Assembly (NCBI RefSeq): GCF_000770635.1 | Contig: NZ_AVBF01000026.1 | Span: 1 to 52,477, forward strand | Direction: 5' to 3' | DNA from: Pontibacillus yanchengensis Y32 | Lineage (GTDB): Bacteria > Bacillota > Bacilli > Bacillales > BH030062 | DNA: 52,477 bases | Shown here: one piece after another, positions 46,543 to 52,477 of the stretch | How the letters are laid out: each line of letters opens with the position of its first letter | How positions within the stretch are numbered: position 1 is the first letter of the stretch | The notes under the pieces: generated by a model | The model's input: only the letters and a program-made list of their open reading frames with translations | Database searches by the model: none | Told to the model about the DNA's origin: nothing | Program-made: the position numbers and the translations under genes

Positions 46543-47247
46543 TTACTGCGGGAGATTATCATTTAAATGTCTAGATGTAGCAATATCAAGATTTCCATCT
46601 AATAGATGAGACATGCCTCTAACTAAGGTGTCATCTTCTAACAGACTCCATAGGTGATACCCGAAGTCCTCTCTTTTCAAGAGTACCTGCTCACATACTT
46701 CCACTGTACCGTAATCATGCAATTGATGGGCGCGGTTAATGGTCTTGCGAAGCATTCCTTGAATTTTAATCTCATGCTCTAGATCGTTACGAAGAAAATC
46801 ACGCATCGTATAACGCCCTTCGACTTCGTGCTTGATGTAGGAAAGCTCATGCTGGGTCACCGGGTGAGCCGTTGGAACAACGCCTAAACGGGCTACCCTT
46901 TCACCGATCTTATCAATGTGTTCCTGCGTCACCGTGATGTGTTCTTCTAAAATGTGGTGCAAGCTTCCAAATGACTCTGCACCTTCCGTGAGCCAATGGT
47001 GCTTCGTGTATTGGTTTAGCGCCACAGATAGTGCACAGTTATGCTCATCTAGCATCAACCCTAACTCTAAACGAGTATCATAAGGCAGGCTAATTCCAGA
47101 GCCTTCATGACGAGCCGTTCTAGGTTCCTGACGTAGAATCATTTTTTCAGGATGGTTTGATGTGTGTCCTGGCATGGTAGTATCAAACCCTGATTTATTT
47201 AGCTTAAATTCATCGTGGGAAAATCCTTGATTATCATGTGTTTGCAT
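46543..47247 (-). CDS. dps: Dps-family ferritin-like protein
   Basis: 234 residues, longer than the usual 150-170 because of a disordered N-terminal part of about 60 residues. The ferritin-like core starts near LMLDEHNCALSVALNQYTKHHW and includes SFGSLHHILEEH with the inter-subunit ferroxidase residues, and ARLGVVPTAHP. Such proteins oxidise and store iron and protect DNA under stress. AGAGGG lies before ATG 47247. The size resembles the long Dps forms of halophiles and cyanobacteria. Confidence 0.82.
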   Translation of the reverse strand: MQTHDNQGFSHDEFKLNKSGFDTTMPGHTSNHPEKMILRQEPRTARHEGSGISLPYDTRLELGLMLDEHNCALSVALNQYTKHHWLTEGAESFGSLHHILEEHITVTQEHIDKIGERVARLGVVPTAHPVTQHELSYIKHEVEGRYTMRDFLRNDLEHEIKIQGMLRKTINRAHQLHDYGTVEVCEQVLLKREDFGYHLWSLLEDDTLVRGMSHLLDGNLDIATSRHLNDNLPQ

Positions 47248-47425
47248 GTTTTACCCTCTTTCAAAATAAAGTTCATCTTTATTATGGTTGGAAGGTTACA
47301 TATTATTTATATCGATATTTATTTCTTCTCTATACATTCATCTATCCTAATAAGATTCTGCAGCTAACAAAAATTACGCATAAAAAAAGTTTGGTACTAC
47401 AAACTAAAAAAGACTTTTCTAGCAC

Positions 47426-47463
47426 GTTTGTACAAACACCCATGACAAATATCATATATGTCA
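47426..47463. promoter_or_regulatory. Palindromes between dps and des; candidate DesR box
   Basis: GTTTGTACAAAC (47426-47437) is a perfect palindrome. At 47443-47463 TGACA and TGTCA arms flank an AT-rich centre (AAATATCATATA region), about 92-112 bases before the des start. B. subtilis DesR binds inverted repeats upstream of des; that these are the sites here is inference. Confidence 0.45.
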
Positions 47464-47554
47464 CCTGACGTTTATGTCTTATAAACCAACGCCATATCAT
47501 CTATGATAAGACTGTAAGTTGGTCGAGATATGCCTGTGTAAAGGAGTAATAAAT

Positions 47555-48619
47555 ATGGATAAACAAAAACAAAAAGAACTAAAAAAGAGTGTGTCACCAT
47601 ATGCAAAGCCTAGTACAGCCGCAGGGGTAAGACAGTTAATCAATACCCTATTGCCTTTTTTACTACTTTGGTACCTTGCTTATCAAAGCCTAGCTATCTC
47701 CGCATGGATAGCTGTGCCTCTAGCTATGCTAGCAGGAGGTTTTGTTGTTCGTGTCTTTATTATCTTTCATGATTGTACCCACCAGTCATTCTTGAAAAGC
47801 AAGAAAGCAAACCGAATTATTGGGACAATCACCGGCATTATTACACTGTTTCCGTTTGAAAAGTGGAAAAGAGAGCATTCTATCCACCACGCTACAAGCG
47901 GGAATCTAGATAAACGAGGAACGGGAGATATATGGGTTATGACCGTTGACGAATACCTTGCTGCTTCCTTCTGGGGCAAGCTAGCTTATCGTCTATACCG
48001 TAATCCTATCGTCATGTTTGGATTAGGTCCGTTATATTTATTTTTAGTTTCAAACCGCTTCAATCGTAGCGATGCAAAACAAAAAGAACGCTTGAATACA
48101 CATGTAACAACTATTTCTATTATAGCCATTTACGCCGTGCTTTTATGGGCAATTGGCTGGCAAGCATTTCTCATCATTCAACTGCCTATTCTTTACGTTT
48201 CTGGCATCTTGGGTATTTGGTTATTCTATGTACAGCACCAATTTGAAGATTCCTATTTCGAAAATGAAGAAGAATGGGACTTTGTAAAAGCAGCTGTTGA
48301 TGGAAGTTCCTATTATAAGCTACCGAAGATTCTCCAATGGATCTCCGGAAGTATTGGCTACCATCACGTTCACCATTTAAGCCCTAGAGTTCCGAACTAT
48401 AACTTGGAAGAGGCGCATGAATCAACACCACCGTTACAAAAAGTAACGACAATCACATTGAAATCAAGCTTAGAATCTCTTCGGTTCCGTCTTTACGATA
48501 CGAAAAATAAAACCTTTGTCAGCTTCAAAGAGGTAAAACCACTTCTGAAGAATTCGGAAGCAGTTGCTCGAGCAAAAGCCATGATAAATGGGAAGCGACC
48601 GAGCTTTCAGGACAAATAA
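47555..48619 (+). CDS. des: Membrane fatty acid desaturase
   Basis: 354 residues. Three histidine boxes bind the di-iron centre: HDCTH (72-76), HSIHH (108-112) and HHVHH (near 280). Hydrophobic segments lie before and between. It introduces a double bond in membrane phospholipid acyl chains at low temperature. ATG 47555 follows AAGGAG by eight bases; a longer frame from 47519 has no such site. Followed by a terminator and desKR. Confidence 0.92.
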   Translation: MDKQKQKELKKSVSPYAKPSTAAGVRQLINTLLPFLLLWYLAYQSLAISAWIAVPLAMLAGGFVVRVFIIFHDCTHQSFLKSKKANRIIGTITGIITLFPFEKWKREHSIHHATSGNLDKRGTGDIWVMTVDEYLAASFWGKLAYRLYRNPIVMFGLGPLYLFLVSNRFNRSDAKQKERLNTHVTTISIIAIYAVLLWAIGWQAFLIIQLPILYVSGILGIWLFYVQHQFEDSYFENEEEWDFVKAAVDGSSYYKLPKILQWISGSIGYHHVHHLSPRVPNYNLEEAHESTPPLQKVTTITLKSSLESLRFRLYDTKNKTFVSFKEVKPLLKNSEAVARAKAMINGKRPSFQDK

Positions 48620-48627
48620 TAGTAATG

Positions 48628-48662
48628 AAAAACCCATTCTATTCATCAAGGAATGGGTTTTT
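48628..48662 (+). terminator. Terminator between des and desK
   Basis: Stem AAAAACCCATTC/GAATGGGTTTTT with 11-base loop, then CCTTTG. Separates des transcription from desKR. Confidence 0.85.
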
Positions 48663-48762
48663 CCTTTGTTACATATGAAACAATCATTGTGAAATCGTGA
48701 CAGGTTCTATTCTTATAGGATATGCTATACCTATACTAGAGACGTGTCAGAAAGGAGAACCT

Positions 48763-49899
48763 ATGCAGACGTGGTATCACATTATCCCCAAAAACACAGG
48801 ACTTAGCTCCTACGTATGGATTATATTTTGCTTACTTCCTTTTTTCTTTATATTTCGATCCTCTTCGATGACGGAGATTTTAATTGGCATCGGTATGACG
48901 TTAGTTTTCTTTTTATCTTACCGACTCTCCTTCATCTCGAATAGCCGTCTCGTTTATTTATGGGTTAGCATTGAAATGGCGATAAGCTTAATCATGACCA
49001 TGTTATTTGGCTATATATACTTTTCCCTTTTCCTTGCATTCTTTATTGGGAATATACACCATAAGGGTGGCTTTCTCTCGTTATATATCGTGCACCTATC
49101 GACAACTGTTGCAGCGGTTACAATCGTTTTATTCACACAAAATGAGTCTTTATTTCCACAACTACCATTTATTATCATTAGCATTATAGGAGTCATTTTA
49201 TTACCTTTCACGATTCGTTATCGCAACAAGCAACAGAAACTAGAGGGGCAGCTTCAGGATGCAAATGAACGAATTTCACAACTGATGGTATTAGAAGAAC
49301 GAGAGCGTATTGCTCGTGATTTACATGACACACTTGGTCATAAGCTTTCATTGATTGGGCTTAAAAGTGATTTAGCAGGCAAATTGGTACCAGTAAAGCC
49401 TGAGAATGCCATTAATGAAATTCACGACATAAGACAAACCGCCAGGACAGCCCTAAAAGAAGTACGAGAAATGGTTTCCAATATGAGAGGGGCAAAACTG
49501 GAAGATGAAATTACACGGGTGCAACAAATCATAGAAGCTGCAGAAATGGAATTTCAATTTGACGGAGACACTACTCTCACTAACACACCATTATTAGTGG
49601 AAAACGTGTTGAGCATGTGCTTGAAAGAAGCTGCGACAAATATTGTAAAACATAGTGGGGCTTCCTGGTGTTACGTTTCGATTGAGCAATCGGAAACGGA
49701 CGTACACATCCAAATAAAAGACGACGGTATTGGCATTTCAGATGATACCCAATCGTATCAAGGACATGGACTACAAGGAATGCGTGAACGCTTAGAGTTT
49801 GTGAACGGAAATTTAGAGATTCTTTCAGATCAGGGAACAACATTAAACATTCGCGTACCTAATGTCATTCAACAAACCGAACAGGAGGAATCTGTATGA
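48763..49899 (+). CDS. desK: Thermosensor histidine kinase DesK
   Basis: 378 residues. Five hydrophobic segments in the first 150 residues sense membrane order. The phosphoacceptor helix is ERERIARDLHDTLGHKLS with His188, the same number as in B. subtilis DesK. The ATP-binding domain has IVKHSGAS, DDGIGI and GHGLQGMRERL. ATG 48763 follows AAAGGAG by five bases. Overlaps desR by four bases. Promoter possibly GTGACA-18-TATGCT just upstream. Confidence 0.92.
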   Translation: MQTWYHIIPKNTGLSSYVWIIFCLLPFFFIFRSSSMTEILIGIGMTLVFFLSYRLSFISNSRLVYLWVSIEMAISLIMTMLFGYIYFSLFLAFFIGNIHHKGGFLSLYIVHLSTTVAAVTIVLFTQNESLFPQLPFIIISIIGVILLPFTIRYRNKQQKLEGQLQDANERISQLMVLEERERIARDLHDTLGHKLSLIGLKSDLAGKLVPVKPENAINEIHDIRQTARTALKEVREMVSNMRGAKLEDEITRVQQIIEAAEMEFQFDGDTTLTNTPLLVENVLSMCLKEAATNIVKHSGASWCYVSIEQSETDVHIQIKDDGIGISDDTQSYQGHGLQGMRERLEFVNGNLEILSDQGTTLNIRVPNVIQQTEQEESV

Positions 49900-50495
49900 T
49901 TCGCATTGTCATTGCAGAAGACCAGCGTATGTTACTAGGTGCACTTGGTTCCTTACTTGATTTAGAAGAAGGTATGGAAGTCGTAGGTCAAGCAAGTAAT
50001 GGTGAAGAGGCCTGCAACCTTGTTAAGACCCTTCAACCTGATATATGCATCATGGATATTGAAATGCCCGTAAAAAGCGGACTTGATGCAGCGGAAGAAT
50101 TGAAGGATGAATCTTGTAAAATCATCATCTTAACGACTTTCGCCAGGGCTGGATACTTTGAGCGAGCTCAAAAAGCTGGTGTCAGTGGCTATTTATTAAA
50201 AGACAGTCCAAGTGAAGAATTAGCTACCTCCATCCGCAAAATCATGGATGGACAGCGTATCTTCGCTCCTGAACTGGTGGATCTCGCGTTTGGAAACGAA
50301 AATCCTCTAACTGAACGCGAAAAGCAAGTCATTCAACTCATGGCTGATGGTAAAAATACCAAAGACATTTCCAGTGAGCTTTACATCACCCCTGGAACAG
50401 TCCGAAACTATATCTCTGTTATCCTTGATAAGCTTGAGGTTACAAATCGTATAGAAGCCATTTCTCGTTTTAAGGAAAAAGGTTGGAATAAATAA
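49896..50495 (+). CDS. desR: Response regulator DesR
   Basis: 199 residues. Receiver domain with Asp54 (MDIEMP) as phosphorylation site, same as the B. subtilis protein, and Lys in LLKDSPS. The C-terminal LuxR-type HTH reads NPLTEREKQVIQLMADGKNT then ELYITPGTVRNYIS. Phosphorylated DesR activates des after a temperature drop. No terminator right after; a structured repeat follows. Confidence 0.92.
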   Translation: MIRIVIAEDQRMLLGALGSLLDLEEGMEVVGQASNGEEACNLVKTLQPDICIMDIEMPVKSGLDAAEELKDESCKIIILTTFARAGYFERAQKAGVSGYLLKDSPSEELATSIRKIMDGQRIFAPELVDLAFGNENPLTEREKQVIQLMADGKNTKDISSELYITPGTVRNYISVILDKLEVTNRIEAISRFKEKGWNK

Positions 50496-50504
50496 ACAAA
50501 AGCT

Positions 50505-50755
50505 CGGGGCGCCCGTTTAGCGACGTACAAACTGTCGTAAGGAAGTTCGATTAAGACCGCTGCCTCACGCAGCAACATCGAACCAACCCACGTCGTGTGG
50601 GCCGAAAGGAAACACGAAGAGCGAAAGCGATTCGATGTTGACTTATCGTAAGGAGGCGCCGGAAGTTTGCTAGTCGCTGGGCGCTGGAGCTGGACGTGGC
50701 CGCATCACTTTTTCAGTTATACACAAGCATTGAATTTTATAATTCCCTGGACGAG
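50505..50755 (+). repeat. Dispersed structured intergenic repeat, copy 3 (longest)
   Basis: Contains all modules: 5' arm GCGCCC, AGCGAC and CAAACT, pairing with AGTTTGCTAGTCGCTGGGCG at 50664-50683. Hairpin GTTCGAT/ATCGAAC (50545-50551, 50577-50583) encloses GCTGC/GCAGC, and hairpin CCCAC/GTGGG sits at 50587-50601. The last stem differs from copy 2 (CCTAC/GTAGG) by a compensatory pair change, C-G to T-A. Confidence 0.87.
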
Positions 50756-50759
50756 AACA

Positions 50760-50792
50760 AAAATCCCGCATCCATTTTGGATTCGGGATTTT
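50760..50792 (-). terminator. Terminator of the BCCT transporter gene
   Basis: 15-bp stem with one mismatch (AAAATCCCGCATCCA/TGGATTCGGGATTTT) directly beyond the stop codon; usable from both sides. Confidence 0.85.
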
Positions 50793-50799
50793 ACTAGTT

Positions 50800-52323
50800 C
50801 TATTCCGATTCTTCACCTGATTGATTAATTTTGCTAATCCCTAGCTTTTTCCCCTCTTGATATACTGACTTAACAAAGCTCATCGACATAAGCAGCATAA
50901 TAACCGAGAAAGGAAAGGCTGCAATAATCATCGTGTTTTGTAGGGCCTGCAGACCCCCGGTGTATAATAAAGCAAGTGCTGTTGCGGAGAGTAGTACTCC
51001 CCAGGTTAATTTAATGGTTTGACTGGGATCACCAGTACCCCCAGTTGTCATTAATCCTAATACAAATGTACCTGAATCGGCAGATGTAATAAAGAACGTA
51101 CTGATAAGGGTAATGGCTACAATAGAAGCCACAATTCCTAATGGGTAATTTGCCAATACACCAAACAGTGATTCTTCTGTAGCAAGCTTCGAAATCGTGT
51201 CCACACCAGTATGTTCAAGATGAATCGCTGTGCCACCAAAAGTCGCGAACCATAAGAAACCAATAACGGAAGGAACAAGTAATACCGTAAATACGAATTC
51301 CCGAATGCTACGCCCCTTTGAAACTCGAGCAATAAAGATTCCAACAAACGGAGACCAGGCAATCCACCATGCCCAATAAAAGATTGTCCATGATTTAATC
51401 CATTCTCTTGTTTCCTCATTGAGCGGCGCGATACGAAAACTCATGGCAGGCAACTGTTGAATATAAGTACCAATCGAATTGGTGAACATGTTTAATATGA
51501 ACATTGTAGGTCCTAATGAGAAAATTAACAGAAACAGTAGTGCTGCTAATCCCATGTTTGCATTGCTTAAAATTTTAATTCCTTTTCCTAATCCCGTCCA
51601 TGCTGAAATCATGAATAGAACGGTAACAATTATAATAATGATCAGTTGCATAAAAAAGTTACTAGGGATATCAAATAAATATGCCAAGCCCCCATTTATT
51701 TGTACTGCTCCAAACCCAAGTGTTGTAGCAACCCCAATTACCGTAGCAATGACCGAAAAAATATCAATCACTTTTCCAGTAGTGCCATTTGCTTTATCTC
51801 CAATCACGGGCTCAAGCGTAGCGCTAATAAGGCCAGGCTTGTCGTGTCGGTAATTAAAATAAGCCAGTACAAGAGCGACTATTCCATAAATCCCCCAGGC
51901 GTGGATGCCCCAATGAAAATACGTAAATCGCATCGCATCTTTTATGGCTTGATCTGTACCTGTTTCACCAGTAGGCGAACTGACTGCATAGTGACTAATA
52001 GGTTCAGCTGTTCCCCAGAATACGAGTCCAATTCCCATACCAGCACTAAACAACATAGCAATCCACGTAGGCCGTGAAAATTCAGGTTTCTCCCCTGGTT
52101 TACCTAGTTTGATCTTTCCAACTGGTGTAAATAAAAAGACCAACGCAACAAGAACAAAGATAGTGGTCACAATAAGGTAGTACCACCCTAGTTTACTTGC
52201 TATAAAGGCTTGAACATTCGTTGTAATACGTTCTAATCCATCCGGCCAAACGACTCCTATCACAACAAGAACTAACATAATACCTGCTGATATTTTGAAT
52301 ACCGGAGTAAATTTCTTGAGCAT
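50800..52323 (-). CDS. BCCT-family betaine/choline/carnitine transporter
   Basis: 507 residues, 12 hydrophobic segments. The BCCT signature region reads WTIFYWAWWIAWSPFVGIFIARVSKGR split over helix 8, and AMLFSAGMGIGLVFWGTAEP is the first conserved stretch. Such carriers (for example OpuD) take up glycine betaine or related compatible solutes with sodium under osmotic stress. GGAGG stands ten bases before ATG 52323. Single gene. The substrate is not resolved. Confidence 0.92.
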   Translation of the reverse strand: MLKKFTPVFKISAGIMLVLVVIGVVWPDGLERITTNVQAFIASKLGWYYLIVTTIFVLVALVFLFTPVGKIKLGKPGEKPEFSRPTWIAMLFSAGMGIGLVFWGTAEPISHYAVSSPTGETGTDQAIKDAMRFTYFHWGIHAWGIYGIVALVLAYFNYRHDKPGLISATLEPVIGDKANGTTGKVIDIFSVIATVIGVATTLGFGAVQINGGLAYLFDIPSNFFMQLIIIIIVTVLFMISAWTGLGKGIKILSNANMGLAALLFLLIFSLGPTMFILNMFTNSIGTYIQQLPAMSFRIAPLNEETREWIKSWTIFYWAWWIAWSPFVGIFIARVSKGRSIREFVFTVLLVPSVIGFLWFATFGGTAIHLEHTGVDTISKLATEESLFGVLANYPLGIVASIVAITLISTFFITSADSGTFVLGLMTTGGTGDPSQTIKLTWGVLLSATALALLYTGGLQALQNTMIIAAFPFSVIMLLMSMSFVKSVYQEGKKLGISKINQSGEESE

Positions 52324-52429
52324 TACGGACAGACCTCCTTCCTTCAGACGAATAAAGTCTTTTACATTAACTTTATTATCCTTTAGAAGGTGGGTTCTTA
52401 TTCAACGGAGTTGCTGTGGCTTAGAATAA

Positions 52430-52477
52430 GGCTGTGTTAAAGTTTGTTGTTGTTATATAAAGAGATAGTTTTATGTT
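52430..52477. mobile_element. Left end of another ISL3-like element, cut by the window
   Basis: GGCTGTGTTAAAGTTTGTTG and the following ATAGTTTTATGTT closely match the left end of the complete MITE at 14087 (GGCTGTGTTACAGTTTATTG, then CAGTTTTATGTT). Whether a transposase follows cannot be seen. Confidence 0.75.

Noticed and set aside
48680-48710. Crp/Fnr-like TGTGAAATCGTGACA upstream of desK
   Set aside because: The half sites are not in the N6 inverted arrangement.

Overview
The window looks like chromosomal DNA of a moderately halotolerant or alkalitolerant member of the Bacillaceae (low-GC Firmicutes). Evidence: AGGAGG-type ribosome binding sites, several TTG and GTG starts, a complete cysH-cysP-sat-cysC-sumT-sirB-sirC operon behind an S-box leader, a glgBCDAP-type operon, a des-desK-desR module and a BCCT osmolyte transporter, all arranged much as in Bacillus relatives. 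A perfect 16-bp parS site (17196-17211) supports a chromosomal, probably origin-side, location. The sequence alone does not fix the genus.

Layout. 1-400: right end of a transposon-like element and a terminator. 422-5030: secreted alkaline phosphatase with an SLH-like tail, a double-domain nitrilase whose second domain lacks the catalytic cysteine, and a HAD phosphatase. 5133-7241: MarR regulator and DHA2 drug exporter with a palindromic operator. 7261-7742: gene-free repeat region. 7770-13757: assimilatory sulfate reduction and siroheme operon under a SAM-I riboswitch. 14037-14772: a 678-bp ISL3-like MITE with an 8-bp target duplication, which separates an AEC transporter gene from its own terminator. 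15930-18444: a YppC-like protein and, facing it across parS, an AbrB-AbrB-zinc-CHAD fusion. 18564-20921: three pseudopilin-like genes. 21147-31283: glycogen operon glgB-glgC-glgD-glgA-glgP plus a neopullulanase. 31284-31985: repeat-rich gap. 31986-36470: dipeptidase, a membrane gene broken by an in-frame stop, small proteins and an orphan two-gene operon. 36730-39114: immune-inhibitor-A metalloprotease. 39374-46357: ArcR regulator facing the arginine deiminase operon arcA-arcB-peptidase-arcD-arcC. 46543-50495: Dps, fatty acid desaturase and the DesK/DesR thermosensor pair. 50800-52323: BCCT transporter. 52430-end: start of another copy of the ISL3-like element.

How it works together. The sulfate operon imports sulfate, activates and reduces it, and makes the siroheme needed for sulfite reductase. 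The glg operon builds and degrades glycogen. The arc operon yields ATP from arginine or peptides when oxygen is low, with an ArcR/Fnr-type operator upstream of arcA. DesK/DesR adjust membrane fluidity by controlling des. Three dispersed copies of a structured intergenic repeat (7503, 31738, 50505) with a compensatory base change in a hairpin, and the CHAD fusion next to parS, are the least explained parts.
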